Notes under the pieces: generated by a model | Told to the model about the DNA's origin: nothing | The model's input: only the letters and a program-made list of their open reading frames with translations | The model's database searches: none | In this document: positions 29,859 to 40,222 of the stretch, piece after piece | How the letters are laid out: each line of letters begins with the position of its first letter | Position numbering within the stretch: the first letter of the stretch is position 1 | Made by a program: the position numbers and the translations under genes | Origin: Sphingomonas sp. J315 | GTDB lineage: Bacteria; Pseudomonadota; Alphaproteobacteria; Sphingomonadales; Sphingomonadaceae | Direction of reading: 5' to 3' | DNA length: 64,000 nt | Assembly (NCBI RefSeq): GCF_024666595.1 | Contig: NZ_CP088296.1 | Location: forward strand, 1 to 64,000

Positions 29859-30692
29859 TCACGACAGCACCGTTTCGAGACACCACCAGCCCGGCTGCTC
29901 AGCCACCAGTCGCTCTGCCGCCGCATGGCACGCCGCTGCATCGGCAAAGGTCGCAAAGCAGGTCGCCCCCGAACCGGACATGCGGCACAGCTCTGCGCCG
30001 GCCTGCGCCTCCAGCCATTTCACCGTGTCTGCGATCTGCGGCGCGACGGTCAGCGCGGGCGGATACAAGTCGTTGCGCCCAGCCCTCGCCCGCTCGATCA
30101 GGCTCTCAGCGTCCGGCACCGGCCCCCGGTCCACACCATCCCAAGCCGCAAATACCGCACCGGTCGGCACCGCCACCCCCGGGTTGACCAGCAGAACCGG
30201 CACGCCCGGCGCGCCGTCGATCCATTCGAGCTGCTCGCCCCGCCCGGTCCCGATCGCGCTGCGCCCGTACAGGCACGCAGGAACATCCGATCCCAACGCA
30301 TCCGCCACCGCGAACAGGCGCAGATCATTGATCGCTACCCCAGCACGCCTTGCCAACAGCCGCAACGTCGCCGCCGCATCAGCCGATCCACCGCCCAGCC
30401 CCGACGCCACCGGCAGGCGCTTGTCGAGAATGATCCGCCCCGGCGTCGCCACCCCGAACGTCGCGCCGAACGCATCGCGCGCACGGGTCACGAGGTTGTC
30501 CCCCTCCCCGCTCAGCGCAGCGCCGAACGGCCCTTCGACCTCGAAACCTTCGCCATCCGGGTCGAGCCGAACGACATCGCCGTCGCGCACGAACGCGAAC
30601 AGTGTCTCCAACTCGTGAAAGCCATCGTCCCGCCGCCGCCGCACATGCAGCGCCAGGTTGAGCTTGGCCGGAGCGGACTCGATCAGGATCAG
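29859..30692 (-). CDS. ispE: 4-diphosphocytidyl-2-C-methyl-D-erythritol kinase
   Basis: A 277-residue GHMP kinase of the MEP isoprenoid pathway that phosphorylates CDP-methylerythritol. The N-terminal ESAPAKLNLALHV motif binds substrate. LPVASGLGGGSADAAATLRL is the GHMP ATP loop. CRMSGSGATCFATF is the C-terminal motif. No ATG or GTG lies early enough to include the conserved AKLNL motif. The best start is a CTG at 30692 reading LILIESAPAKLNL, whose CTGA overlaps the stop of the upstream TPR gene. A GTG at 30644 would lose the motif. The unusual start and coupling deserve checking. Confidence 0.88.
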   Translation of the reverse strand: MILIESAPAKLNLALHVRRRRDDGFHELETLFAFVRDGDVVRLDPDGEGFEVEGPFGAALSGEGDNLVTRARDAFGATFGVATPGRIILDKRLPVASGLGGGSADAAATLRLLARRAGVAINDLRLFAVADALGSDVPACLYGRSAIGTGRGEQLEWIDGAPGVPVLLVNPGVAVPTGAVFAAWDGVDRGPVPDAESLIERARAGRNDLYPPALTVAPQIADTVKWLEAQAGAELCRMSGSGATCFATFADAAACHAAAERLVAEQPGWWCLETVLS

Positions 30693-32289
30693 TTTGCCGC
30701 CGTCCTTACCACGACGCCGTCCGCGAGCTTGGTCGCCAGCCGCGCCTTCTGCTCACCCTCGGCATACAGAGACGCCGCGCGCCAGGCATAGCGTGCCTCG
30801 AACCGCCGCCCGGCGCGCCAATAGGCATCACCCAGATGCTCGTTGATCGTAACGCTCGACGGCTGGCCCTGCGCCGCGCGCTCGAGCAGCGGGAGCGCGC
30901 GCGCAAGGTCGCCGCTGCGATAATAGCCCCAGCCGAGCGGATCGGTGATCGCCGGATCGTCGGGCCGCAACCGGCTGGCGCGTTCGAGCAGTACCACCGC
31001 CTCGGTCAGATTCTCCCCGCGCTCGACCTGGGCATAGCCCAGATAGTTGAGCGCCACCGGCTCGTCGGGTGCCAGTTCGACGGCCTTGCGCAGATGCGGC
31101 AGCGCCGCCGCCCAGTCGCCGGCCCGCTCGAGCGAGCCGCCAAGCTGGAGATAATGGACCCAATTCGCCGCCGCCCCGGCGCGCGCCAACGCGTCGGCAT
31201 AGAGCTTCGCCGCCTCCGCATCGCGCCCCTGATCGGACAGGATATCGGCATAGCGGCGCAGATCGCGCTCACTCGCTCCGCGTGCCGTCGCCAGCGACCC
31301 TGCGAGCGCCAGCGCCTGCGCCAGAATCCCCCTGCTTGCGGCGCAGCTCGATCCGCTCCGCCACCGCAGCGCCGTAGAACGGGCTGGCGGGCTTGATTGT
31401 CCCAAGCACCAGCTGCGCACGGTCGAACGCACTTTCCTCGCTCAGCGCCGCAGCCAGAAGCAATCGCGCGCGATCGTCGCCCGGTTCGAGCGACAGCGCG
31501 GATCGTGCAAGCAGGATCGCCAGTACCTGCGTCTCCTGCCCCTGAAGATCGGCGGCGAGCCGCGTCAGCAACCGGCTGGTGCCGAACGCCGCGCCCGGCC
31601 GTACCGCGACCAGTCCGCTGCGCAATCCCGCCATGGTCGGGTCGTCTCCCGCCAGCAATTCCAACGCCACACGCCGCTCACCAATCCCCGCGAGCAGGCT
31701 CGCCGCATTCCAGCGCAGGTCGATGCTTCCCGGGTCGGCTCCCATCGCCGCGCGCAGCGCCGCCAGCCCTTCCTCGCGCCGGTTCGAGGCCAGCAACAGC
31801 AGCGCGCGATGCTCGGCGATGTAGCGGCGGCTCAGCCCGCTTTCGGTCGCATTGTCGAGGACCGGGAACGGATCGCCGCCGCGATCGAACGCGATCCATG
31901 CGCGCAGAACCGGGCTGAGGAAATCCAGCGGCCCCGCCCCGATCCGCCCCAGCGCATCGTCGGCGGCAAGCTTGTTCTTTGCCTTAATCGCATCAGCGAA
32001 GGCGAGGATCGCGGTATCGGGCGGCGCAACGTCCGACCGGACAAGCACCGCCGCGGCGCGCCGCGCCAGCGCCAGATCGCCCGCCGCCAGTGCATTGCGA
32101 TAGGCGCGGATCGCCACCACCTCATCGCCCGGTGCCGCCGCCAGTGCCGCAGCATAGCCCGCCGCCGCAGCATCGACCGCGCCGTCCGCCGCCGCCGCGC
32201 GCGCTTTCACATAGGCACCCAGATCGGCACGTGCCGCCCCCGGCAACAGGACCGCTAACGCCGCGGCGGGCAGGACGAGATGCTTACAT
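30689..32289 (-). CDS. exported TPR-repeat protein, one frameshift
   Basis: A protein of about 530 residues with a signal peptide (KHLVLPAAALAVLLPGAARA) and many TPR-like helices (AAKLYADALARAGAAANWVH, PHLRKAVELAPDEPVALNYL, VLLERASRLRPDDPAITDPL). Near 31335 one extra G in a GGGGG run splits it; correcting it joins the halves. The start is unclear: an ATG at 32289 is followed by an out-of-frame TAA, and dropping one T would give MKHLVLPAAAL. It would sit in the periplasm or outer membrane as a scaffold. It lies between ETF-QO and ispE and overlaps ispE by four bases. Confidence 0.72.
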
Positions 32290-33945
32290 ATTGGGATAGT
32301 TCGGACCTCCGCCGCCCTCGGGGACGACCCAGTTGATGTTCTGCGTCGGGTCCTTGATGTCACAGGTCTTGCAGTGGACGCAATTCTGCGCGTTGATCAC
32401 GAACTTCGGATCGCCCACATCCTCGCCGACGATCTCGTAAACGCCCGCCGGGCAATAACGCTGCGCCGGCTCGTCGTACATCGGCAGATCATATTCGACC
32501 GGGATATCGGGATCCTTCAGCGTCAGGTGGACCGGCTGGTCCTCCTCATGGTTGGTGTTCGACAGAAACACCGACGACAGGCGGTCAAAGGTCAGCACAC
32601 CATCGGGCTTGGGATAGTCGATCGGCTGGACCAGATCCTTGCGCCACAGGCTCTCATGATCGGGCTTGTGGCCCATCGTGAAGGGCATTTTGACGCCCCA
32701 GCTCTCCAGGAACATCGTGACGTTGGCGAGGCCCGACCCGACCAGATCGCCGAACTTCTTGACCAGCGGCACGACGTTCCGGACGACGCTGAGTTCCTTG
32801 TACAGCCAGCTCGCCTCGAACGCTTCCGGATAAGCGGTCAGCTCGTCGCCCGACCGGTCCGCCGCAACCGCCGCGAACGCAGCTTCGGCCGCCATCATGC
32901 CGCTCTTCATCGCGCCATGCGTGCCCTTGATCCGCGGCACATTGAGGAAGCCCGCGCTGTCGCCGATCAGTGCGCCGCCGGGGAACACCAGCTTCGGGAT
33001 CGACTGCAATCCGCCATCGCTGATCGCGCGCGCGCCGTAGCTGACGCGCTTGCCGCCCTTGAGGATCTTGGCGATCGCCGGATGGGTCTTCCAGCGCTGC
33101 ATCTCCTGGAACGGCGACAGATAGGGGTTGGAGTAATTGAGCCAGGTCACGAACCCGAGCGCGACCTGTCCATTGGCCTGATGGTACAGGAACCCCCCGC
33201 CATTCGACCCGGCGGTCTCGTTGAGCGGCCAGCCCTGGGTATGGATCACCCGGCCCGGCTCGTGCAGTTCGGGATCGATGTCCCACAATTCCTTGACGCC
33301 CAGGCCATAGATTTGCGGCTCGACACCCTCGCAAAGGTTGAACTGGCGCTGGATCTGCTTCGACAGATGCCCGCGCACGCCCTCACCGAACAACGTGTAG
33401 CGCGCGTGCAGCTCTAGGCCGGGCTGATAGTCATGCTTGTGCGTGCCGTCGCGCGCCACGCCCATGTCGCCGGTTGCGACGCCCTTCACCGACCCATCCT
33501 CATTGTAGAGGATCTCGGCGGCAGCAAAGCCTGGGAAAATCTCGACCCCCAGCCCCTCGGCCTGCTCCGCGAGCCAGCGGCACAGGCTAGCGAGGCTCCC
33601 GGTGTACGTCCCCTCATTGTGCATGAACTTGGGGGTGATGAAGTGCGGGATCGCCCATTTGCCCGTCTTCGACAGCAGCCAGTGCTGGTTGTCGGTCACC
33701 GGCACCTGCGCCAGCGGACAGCCGGTCTCGCGCCAGTCGGGCAGCAGTTCGTCGAGTGCCTTGGGATCGATCACCGCGCCCGACAGGATGTGCGCGCCGA
33801 CCTCGGACCCTTTTTCGAGCACGCACACGGCGATCTCGCTGCCCGCTGCATTGGCCAGCTGTTTCAACCGGATCGCCGCCGCAAGGCCCGCCGGCCCTGC
33901 GCCCACGATCACCACGTCATAGGGCATCGACTCGCGTTCGCTCAC
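32284..33945 (-). CDS. electron transfer flavoprotein-ubiquinone oxidoreductase
   Basis: A 553-residue membrane-associated FAD and 4Fe-4S enzyme that passes electrons from ETF (fatty-acid and amino-acid oxidation) to ubiquinone. The FAD motif is DVVIVGAGPAGLAAAIRLKQ. GWPLNETAGSNGGGFLYHQ and GALIGDSAGFLNVPRIKGTH are family blocks. The ferredoxin-like cysteines are in YCPAGVYE and NAQNCVHCKTCDIKDP. A GTG at 33945 with a GGAG site 9 bases upstream is the preferred start; an ATG at 33927 is possible. It is divergent from the UDG-like gene. Confidence 0.93.
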   Translation of the reverse strand: MSERESMPYDVVIVGAGPAGLAAAIRLKQLANAAGSEIAVCVLEKGSEVGAHILSGAVIDPKALDELLPDWRETGCPLAQVPVTDNQHWLLSKTGKWAIPHFITPKFMHNEGTYTGSLASLCRWLAEQAEGLGVEIFPGFAAAEILYNEDGSVKGVATGDMGVARDGTHKHDYQPGLELHARYTLFGEGVRGHLSKQIQRQFNLCEGVEPQIYGLGVKELWDIDPELHEPGRVIHTQGWPLNETAGSNGGGFLYHQANGQVALGFVTWLNYSNPYLSPFQEMQRWKTHPAIAKILKGGKRVSYGARAISDGGLQSIPKLVFPGGALIGDSAGFLNVPRIKGTHGAMKSGMMAAEAAFAAVAADRSGDELTAYPEAFEASWLYKELSVVRNVVPLVKKFGDLVGSGLANVTMFLESWGVKMPFTMGHKPDHESLWRKDLVQPIDYPKPDGVLTFDRLSSVFLSNTNHEEDQPVHLTLKDPDIPVEYDLPMYDEPAQRYCPAGVYEIVGEDVGDPKFVINAQNCVHCKTCDIKDPTQNINWVVPEGGGGPNYPNM

Positions 33946-34079
33946 TTCCCGTCTCCTCTCGGAACACCGGCGTAACATCTCGTCGTGTGTCCGGCGCACT
34001 CTGTCCCTGCCCCGATGAAGGTAGATTGACGGTGGCGTCAAGGCATGACTCTAGTGATTGCATGGGTATCGAGGGGGTC

Positions 34080-34796
34080 ATGGACTGGCGGGCCGAAGCC
34101 GCAAGCGCACTCAACTGGTGGCGCGACGCGGGGGTTGATGTGCTGGTCGACGACGATGCGCGCGACTGGACCGCGCGCCCTGCCCCTACGGCACAGCCCG
34201 ACGCGCCACCGCGCCCCGGCCCCAAAGAGCCGGAGCCCGAAGCGCCGTTGCCCGCGACGATCGAGGCGTTTCTCGACTGGCGATATGGCGCAGGCGCGCC
34301 GGAGGCGGCGATGGGGGAACCCTTGGTGGCGGCGGAGGGCGATGTCGCCGCGCCGCTGATGATCGTCACCGACTTGCCGGAATTCGACGGTGGCACCCCC
34401 GCCTTGCTCGACGGTGCGGCGGGAAAACTGTTCGACCGAATCCTTGCCGCGATCGGCCAGTCGCGCGAGTCGGTCTATCTCGTCCCGCTCTGCGCCGCGC
34501 GCCCGATTACGGGTCAGGTGCCGCGCGAACTTGAGGAAAAACTTGGCGAAATCCTGCGGCACCACATCGCACTGGCGGCTCCAACGCACCTGGTTCTGCT
34601 CGGCCAGGCGACGAGCCGTGCCGTTCTCGGGACCGATGCCGACAAAAAACCTGAGGGTTTAACGCCATTTAACTATTCTGGAGGACAATCAGCCGTCGTC
34701 GCCATCCGCCATCCGCGCTTCCTGTTGAACAAGTCGGCGGCAAAGGCAGACGCCTGGAAAGACCTGCAATTGCTGATCGGGGGGCAAAGCCTGTGA
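34080..34796 (+). CDS. uracil-DNA glycosylase superfamily-like protein
   Basis: A 238-residue protein starts MDWRAEAASALNWWRDAGVD after a GAGGGGG site; an ATG six codons earlier is weaker. A proline-rich linker (PDAPPRPGPKEPEPEAPLPA) precedes a domain like family 4/5 uracil-DNA glycosylases: LMIVTDLPEFDGG, GKLFDRILAAIGQSRESVYL, LVPLCAARPITGQVPRELEE and the C-terminal HPRFLL. The catalytic first motif (GEAPG in active enzymes) is poorly conserved, so it may be a DNA-binding relative. Its stop overlaps the lytic transglycosylase start. Confidence 0.62.
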   Translation: MDWRAEAASALNWWRDAGVDVLVDDDARDWTARPAPTAQPDAPPRPGPKEPEPEAPLPATIEAFLDWRYGAGAPEAAMGEPLVAAEGDVAAPLMIVTDLPEFDGGTPALLDGAAGKLFDRILAAIGQSRESVYLVPLCAARPITGQVPRELEEKLGEILRHHIALAAPTHLVLLGQATSRAVLGTDADKKPEGLTPFNYSGGQSAVVAIRHPRFLLNKSAAKADAWKDLQLLIGGQSL

Positions 34797-36568
34797 GTGC
34801 GCGTATCCTGCTGGCCGTTTGCGCATTGATCGCGCCGATGACGGCCCATGCCTCGGACGACCGCAGCCCGTCGAGCTTCGAGCGCCGTGAGGCGAGTGAC
34901 GGCGTTCCCACCCAGCTGTCGCGCGAAGAGCGCGACGCCTATCGCGCAGTCTTCGCTGCAATCCGTGATCAACGCTGGGCCGACGCCCAGATCAAGCTCG
35001 ACGCGATGCGCCCCGGCCTGCTTCACGCCACGGCGCGCGCCGAACTCTATCTCGCCAAGGGTTCGCCCAGAGTCGAGCTGCCCCAGTTGATGGCGGTGCT
35101 CGGCGAAGCGCCCGAACTCCCCCAGGCCGACCAGCTCGCCCGGCTCGCCAAGCTGCGCGGCGCGACCGCGCTTCCCGCGCTCCCCGTCGCTCAGCGCATG
35201 ATCTGGCACGCCGGTGCACCGATCCGCAAACGCTACCGCTCCGCCAAGTCGGATGCCGCCGCCGCGCAGGTAGCGACCGCAATGGCCCCGCTGATCAAGC
35301 TCGACGACGCCCCCGGCGCGGAAGCGCTGCTCGACACCCGCACAGTCGATCTCGATCCTGAAACGCTGACCGAATGGCGGCAGCGGATCGCGTGGATGTA
35401 TTACACCACAGGGCGCGACGCCGATGCGCGCCGTGTCGCCGCACTGGCGCAGGCAGGAGCGGGCGAATTTGCCCCGCTCGCCGATTGGGTTCAGGGCCTC
35501 GCCGCCTGGCGCCAGAATGACTGCGCGGGCGCTCAGGCCGCCTTCACCGCAGTCGCCCAGCGCGCAGCGGATACAGAAAAGCGCACCGCTGGCCTCTATT
35601 GGGCCTCGCGCGCCGACATGGCGTGCGGCCGCCCGGACCTGGTCAGCGCCCGCCTCAAGAGCGCGGCGCAACATGACGAGACCTTTTACGGCATGCTCGC
35701 CCGCCAGGCGCTGGGCATGAAGGAAGCGCCCGTTCGCGCCGAAAAGTTCGTCGCCGCCGACTGGAAGGCGCTCGACCGCCGCCCCAATGTCCGCGTTGCC
35801 GCCGCACTGGCAGAGATCGGTGAGGACGCGCTGGCCAGCGACGTCATCAAGCACCAGTCGCGGATCGGCGACGCCCGGGAACACGCCTCGCTCACCCGGC
35901 TCGCCGGACGACTTGGCCTGCCCGCGACCCAATTGTGGCTGACCCATAACTGCCCCGTCGGCGCACGCCCGGTCGAGGAAGCGCGTTACCCCGCTCCCGA
36001 CTGGACACCCGATGGCGGCTGGCGCGTCGACAAGGCGCTGGTGTTCGCCCACACGCTTCAGGAATCGCGCTTCGACGCCAAGGTGCAGAGCCCGGCGGGT
36101 GCCTTTGGGCTGATGCAGATCATGCCCGCCGCCGCGACCGACATCGCCCGCAAGCGCGGCGTCAGCATCGGCCGCGCTGACCTCTCCCGCCCATCCACCA
36201 ATATCGAGGTCGGCCAGTCCTATATCGAGCAACTCCGCGACCAGCCCTTTACCGGCGGTCTGCTGCCCAAGGTGATTGCGGCGTACAATGCCGGCCCCAC
36301 CCCGGTAACCGCATGGAATGCCCAGATCCGCGACAAGGGCGATCCGCTTCTGTACATCGAGAGCATCCCCTATTGGGAGACACGCGGATACGTCATGACC
36401 GTGCTGCGCAATTACTGGATGTACGAGAAGCATGCCGGGCGCGACAGCGCGAGCCGCGCGGCGATGAGCCAGGGGCTGTGGCCCAAGGTGCCGGGCAGCA
36501 CCGGCGCGACTGCAGTGCGAATGACCGCCTCCATCCCTCAGGACGACAGCGTCACCGGTGCCAATTGA
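34793..36568 (+). CDS. soluble lytic murein transglycosylase
   Basis: A 591-residue periplasmic enzyme that cleaves peptidoglycan between MurNAc and GlcNAc, forming 1,6-anhydroMurNAc ends. A signal peptide ([18 protein letters not shown]) leads into a long helical superhelix domain. The C-terminal SLT domain has the catalytic glutamate in [20 protein letters not shown], then [37 protein letters not shown] and [12 protein letters not shown]. The GTG start overlaps the stop of the UDG-like gene (GTGA) and its end overlaps moaB. Its product would be the substrate of the AmpG-like permease at the window start. Confidence 0.92.
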   Translation: MSARILLAVCALIAPMTAHASDDRSPSSFERREASDGVPTQLSREERDAYRAVFAAIRDQRWADAQIKLDAMRPGLLHATARAELYLAKGSPRVELPQLMAVLGEAPELPQADQLARLAKLRGATALPALPVAQRMIWHAGAPIRKRYRSAKSDAAAAQVATAMAPLIKLDDAPGAEALLDTRTVDLDPETLTEWRQRIAWMYYTTGRDADARRVAALAQAGAGEFAPLADWVQGLAAWRQNDCAGAQAAFTAVAQRAADTEKRTAGLYWASRADMACGRPDLVSARLKSAAQHDETFYGMLARQALGMKEAPVRAEKFVAADWKALDRRPNVRVAAALAEIGEDALASDVIKHQSRIGDAREHASLTRLAGRLGLPATQLWLTHNCPVGARPVEEARYPAPDWTPDGGWRVDKALVFAHTLQESRFDAKVQSPAGAFGLMQIMPAAATDIARKRGVSIGRADLSRPSTNIEVGQSYIEQLRDQPFTGGLLPKVIAAYNAGPTPVTAWNAQIRDKGDPLLYIESIPYWETRGYVMTVLRNYWMYEKHAGRDSASRAAMSQGLWPKVPGSTGATAVRMTASIPQDDSVTGAN

Positions 36569-37085
36569 CGAAAGCGTTGCGTTTCGGCCCGTCCGGATCG
36601 CAATCCTCACTGTTTCCGATACGCGGACGCACGCAGACGACCGTTCCGGCGACACGCTGGTCGAGCGGCTGACCGGGGCAGGCCATGAACTCGCCGACCG
36701 TGCGATCGTCCGCGACGATCCCGATCTGATCGTCGGCAAGCTCCATGCGTGGATCGATGACGACACAGTGGACTGCATCATCGCCACGGGCGGCACCGGC
36801 GTCACCGGGCGTGACGTCACGCCCGAGGCGCTGGAGCGCGTCGCCGACAAGATGATCCCCGGGTTCGGCGAACTGTTCCGATTCCTCAGCTACGCCAAGA
36901 TCGGCACCTCGACGATCCAGTCCCGCGCCACCGCATGCGTCGCGCGGGGCACCTATATTTTCGCGCTTCCGGGATCGACCGGCGCGGTCAAGGATGGGTG
37001 GGACGGGATTCTCGCCACCCAGCTCGACATACGCCACCGCCCCTGCAATTTCGTCGAGTTGATGCCGCGATTGCGCGAGGAATAA
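36558..37085 (+). CDS. moaB: MoaB-type molybdopterin adenylyltransferase
   Basis: A 175-residue protein that adenylates molybdopterin in molybdenum cofactor synthesis. It starts at a GTG within the end of the transglycosylase gene. [39 protein letters not shown] and [18 protein letters not shown] are MoaB/MogA motifs; the PGS and GGTG loops bind nucleotide. The length and lack of a MoeA-like extension fit MoaB. No other moa genes are nearby. It is convergent with the small membrane peptide and MFS genes. Confidence 0.9.
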   Translation: MPIDESVAFRPVRIAILTVSDTRTHADDRSGDTLVERLTGAGHELADRAIVRDDPDLIVGKLHAWIDDDTVDCIIATGGTGVTGRDVTPEALERVADKMIPGFGELFRFLSYAKIGTSTIQSRATACVARGTYIFALPGSTGAVKDGWDGILATQLDIRHRPCNFVELMPRLREE

Positions 37086-37088
37086 TCC

Positions 37089-37202
37089 TTACCCGCACCA
37101 CGCGATGACGGCCCCCAGCGCCACATCGACCCCGACGACCTGCCACAGCCACCATCCACCCGCGAGCACCACCGCCACGCCGATCAGCGCCAGCGCCTTC
37201 AT
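37089..37202 (-). CDS. 37-residue membrane peptide
   Basis: A very short gene encodes one hydrophobic segment: MKALALIGVAVVLAGGWWLW followed by a second hydrophobic half ending AVIAWCG. The ATG overlaps the stop of the MFS transporter gene (ATGA), which suggests translational coupling and a role with that transporter. No homologue is recognised. Such small coupled membrane peptides can be transporter accessory subunits, but this is inference. Confidence 0.45.
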   Translation of the reverse strand: MKALALIGVAVVLAGGWWLWQVVGVDVALGAVIAWCG

Positions 37203-38401
37203 GCCGCGGCCGCCTGCAATCGCGCGACTGGCCGCTCGGAAATCGGCAAATGCAGCAGGGCGGCAATGAAACCCAGTGCGACCGAAGCCATCCAAATGCT
37301 GTCATAGCTTCCAGTCCAGTCGAACATCAGCCCCGCGATCCACGCGCCGCAGAAACTGCCCAGCTGATGTCCCAGGAACACGATGCCGTAGAGCGTCGAC
37401 AAATAGCGCATCCCGAAAATCTGCCCGACCAGCCCGCTGGTCAGCGGCACCGTGCCAAGCCACAGAAACCCCATCGCCGCCGCGAACAGCAGCGCGCTCA
37501 CCGGGGTCAGCGGCGCAACGAGAAAGGCGATCATCACCACACCCCGCGCGGCATAGAGCGCGGCGAGCAGCCCCTTCTTGCTCCACCGCCCGCCCCACAG
37601 GCCGAACAGATAGGAACCGAAGATGTTGAACAGGCCGACCAGCGCCAGCGCATTCGCGCCGATCGCCAGCCCCAGCCCCTTGTCGGTGAGATAAGCGGGG
37701 AAATGCGTCGCAATGAACGCGACATGGAAACCGCACACGAAAAACCCGGCATTGAGCAGCCAGAAGCCGCGATGCCCCGCCGCCTCGCTCAACGCTTGGC
37801 GCAGCGTCTGCCCGTCCCCACCATCCTGAGACCCCGCCACAGCCGGCTTGCCTGAAACACCAACCGCCAATGCCAGCATCACCGCAATCAGCCCCGCCAG
37901 CGCCACCAGCGCCATCCGCCAGCCGAGCTCGCCAATCAGTAGCTGCCCCGCAGGCACCACCAGAAACTGGCCGAGCGACCCACCCGCAGTCACGATACCG
38001 AACGCCATGCTCCGCCGCTCCGGCGTGACCACGCGCCCGACCGCACCCAGCACGACGACGAAGGTCGTCGCCGACAGCGCCATCCCGACCATCAGCCCGA
38101 ACGACATGTGCAGCCCGATGGCGCTCCCCGCCACCGACGCCGCGAGCAGCCCGATGGCGTAGAGCAAGGTCCCGCCCGCCACCACGCGCCCCGCGCCATG
38201 CCGATCGGCCAGCGCGCCGACGAAGGGCTGGACCAGCCCGAACAACAGATTCTGCAACGCCAGCGACAGGCCAAAGCTCGACCGGCCAATGCTGAGGTCG
38301 GTGCTCATGTCGGGCAGGAACAGCCCGAACGCCTGACGCACCCCCATCGCGATCGTCACGATCGCCGCGGCGCTGAAAATCACCCAGCCTGTACGCTTCA
38401 T
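37199..38401 (-). CDS. MFS transporter (oxalate/formate antiporter-like group)
   Basis: A 400-residue protein with twelve predicted membrane segments. It starts MKRTGWVIFSAAAIVTIAMG, followed by VRQAFGLFLPDMSTDLSIGR and the MFS loop GALADRHGAGRVVAGG. A second-half loop reads LFGLWGGRWSKKGLLAALYA. The pattern fits the monocarboxylate/oxalate-formate branch, but the substrate is unknown. Its stop overlaps the start of a 37-residue membrane peptide. Confidence 0.82.
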   Translation of the reverse strand: MKRTGWVIFSAAAIVTIAMGVRQAFGLFLPDMSTDLSIGRSSFGLSLALQNLLFGLVQPFVGALADRHGAGRVVAGGTLLYAIGLLAASVAGSAIGLHMSFGLMVGMALSATTFVVVLGAVGRVVTPERRSMAFGIVTAGGSLGQFLVVPAGQLLIGELGWRMALVALAGLIAVMLALAVGVSGKPAVAGSQDGGDGQTLRQALSEAAGHRGFWLLNAGFFVCGFHVAFIATHFPAYLTDKGLGLAIGANALALVGLFNIFGSYLFGLWGGRWSKKGLLAALYAARGVVMIAFLVAPLTPVSALLFAAAMGFLWLGTVPLTSGLVGQIFGMRYLSTLYGIVFLGHQLGSFCGAWIAGLMFDWTGSYDSIWMASVALGFIAALLHLPISERPVARLQAAAA

Positions 38402-38488
38402 CCGGCCCTCCACGGCGTCGAGCGCCTCAGCTAGGCGCTCGACGGCCAATCGACCAGAGCGGTTGTGCACCGCGAAGAATTGCTTGGG

Positions 38489-39016
38489 TCAGCCTTCCTT
38501 CTTCGCCGCCGGCTTGGCCGGGATATGCTCGTCGAAAAATTTGCCAAGCTCGCCCAGCACCGACTCCCAGGTGGCGAGCACATCGCCGAAATTCTTCTTG
38601 TTCAGGCCCCCGACGGTGGTGACGTCGAAATTGACGATCAGTTGCCCCTCGTCGGTCACGTACATGTGCGAGAACCGCTTCCTGGCGTTCCATTTGTTTG
38701 CCAGTTCAACCGTGTTCTCCGGCTCCTTGATGAATGTCACACGGAACTGGAGCGAGTCGCACGCATTCGTCTCGACGCAGCCGTAGAAGAACGTGTCGAA
38801 ATTATACCCCGACGCGGCGCTTTCGATCAGCGGATCGCCCTCGCTGTCCAACACCAGCTTGGCCTTCAGCCCCGCCTCGCGAAACGCCTCGACCACCGAT
38901 CTGGGATTGCTCGCACACACCATCTCCGCGGCGCATGGCTCCTTGTCCTCCGCCATCGCCGGCGTCGCGCTGGCAGCGAAAAAGGGCATGGCTACAGCCA
39001 GATAAACACGACGCAT
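38489..39016 (-). CDS. secreted YbjN-domain protein
   Basis: A 175-residue protein with a signal peptide (MRRVYLAVAMPFFAASATPA). The mature part ends in a YbjN-like fold: ANKWNARKRFSHMYVTDEGQ, then LIVNFDVTTVGGLNKKNFGD and VLATWESVLGELGKFFDE. YbjN proteins are linked to stress and motility regulation in enterobacteria; exported forms are common in alphaproteobacteria and lack a known role. Four cysteines in the first half could form disulfides. Confidence 0.72.
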   Translation of the reverse strand: MRRVYLAVAMPFFAASATPAMAEDKEPCAAEMVCASNPRSVVEAFREAGLKAKLVLDSEGDPLIESAASGYNFDTFFYGCVETNACDSLQFRVTFIKEPENTVELANKWNARKRFSHMYVTDEGQLIVNFDVTTVGGLNKKNFGDVLATWESVLGELGKFFDEHIPAKPAAKKEG

Positions 39017-39145
39017 CGATTCCCCCTGTTGTTCAAGCGATGATGTGGTGGGAGGCCCAGCGGCCGGTCAACCCATTTCGGGGATTGATCGACAGCTATT
39101 GGGATCGTTCTTGTTTTGTTTCGTCATGCGCGCTACCGTCATGCC

Positions 39146-40216
39146 ATGGCCGCCCCCCGCCCCGTTCGCGGCGCGACGCATAATCGCGAAAGCACCCGTT
39201 TCGCGCTCCCGACGCGTGAGGCCGATGGCGATTGGCTCGACGCGCGCGAGGATATCGACGGCGAGGCACCGCCGCTGCGCACCACTGTGACCGTCGAGCA
39301 TCCGCGCACGATCCTCAGCCGCAACCAGTCGCCCGACATTCCCTTTGACCGTTCGGTGAACCCGTATCGCGGGTGCGAGCATGGCTGCATCTATTGCTTC
39401 GCGCGCCCGACCCACGCTTGGCACGACCTGTCGCCGGGCCTGGATTTCGAGACGAAGCTGTTCGCCAAGCCCGACGCCCCCGCCCTGCTCCGCGCCGCCC
39501 TCGCCAAGCGCGGCTATGTCTGTCAGCCGATCGCGTTCGGTACCAATACCGACCCTTATCAGCCGATCGAGGCGACCTGGCAGATCACGCGCGGCTGCAT
39601 CGAACTGCTGGCCCAGTGCAACCACCCGATTACTATCACCACCAAGTCACATCGGGTGACCCGCGACATCGACCTGCTGGGGCCGATGGCGGCCAAGGGG
39701 CTGGCAGCGGTGATGCTGTCGATCACCTCGCTCGACCCCAAGGTCGCGATGACCGTCGAGCCGCGCGCACCGCACCCCGAACGCCGCCTCGCCGCAGTGG
39801 CAAAGCTGCGCGCGGCGGGCATCCCCACCTTCGTCTCGCTCTCCCCCGTCATACCGGCGATCACCGACCATGAGATCGAACACATCATGGAGCGCGCGGC
39901 GGAGGCGGGTGCGCTCGGCTGCTTCTTCCTGCCTGTCCGCCTGCCGCATGAGGTCGCACCGCTGTTCCGCGCCTGGCTCGACGAACATTTCCCCGACCGC
40001 GCGGCCAAGGTCATGGCAACGATCCAGTCGATCCGGAGCGGGCGCGACAACGATCCGAACTTCCACAGCCGGATGCGTGGCCAAGGGCCTTGGGCCGATC
40101 TGCTCCGCACCCGATTCAGGATCGCGGCGAAGCGGTACGGACTCGATCAGCCCTTTCCCCCGCTCCGCCGCGACCTGTTTCGTCCGCCGACCGGGGATCA
40201 GGGTGAGTTGTTCTGA
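39146..40216 (+). CDS. PA0069-type radical SAM protein
   Basis: A 356-residue radical SAM enzyme of the SplB-related group. The 4Fe-4S cysteines are in YRGCEHGCIYCFARPTH. DFETKLFAKPDAP and GTNTDPYQPIEATW are conserved in this family. IDLLGPMAAKGLAAVMLSIT and FVSLSPVIPAITDHEIEHIM complete the barrel. The natural reaction is unproven; spore photoproduct lyase homology suggests nucleic-acid chemistry. The start at 39146 (MAAPRPVRGATHN) fits the family better than an upstream ATG at 39116. It is convergent with the caspase-like gene. Confidence 0.88.
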   Translation: MAAPRPVRGATHNRESTRFALPTREADGDWLDAREDIDGEAPPLRTTVTVEHPRTILSRNQSPDIPFDRSVNPYRGCEHGCIYCFARPTHAWHDLSPGLDFETKLFAKPDAPALLRAALAKRGYVCQPIAFGTNTDPYQPIEATWQITRGCIELLAQCNHPITITTKSHRVTRDIDLLGPMAAKGLAAVMLSITSLDPKVAMTVEPRAPHPERRLAAVAKLRAAGIPTFVSLSPVIPAITDHEIEHIMERAAEAGALGCFFLPVRLPHEVAPLFRAWLDEHFPDRAAKVMATIQSIRSGRDNDPNFHSRMRGQGPWADLLRTRFRIAAKRYGLDQPFPPLRRDLFRPPTGDQGELF

Positions 40217-40222
40217 CGCTCA

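Noticed and set aside
33946..34079. LexA-type box upstream of the UDG-like gene
   Set aside because: A GAAC half-site is present, but the second half at the expected spacing does not match.
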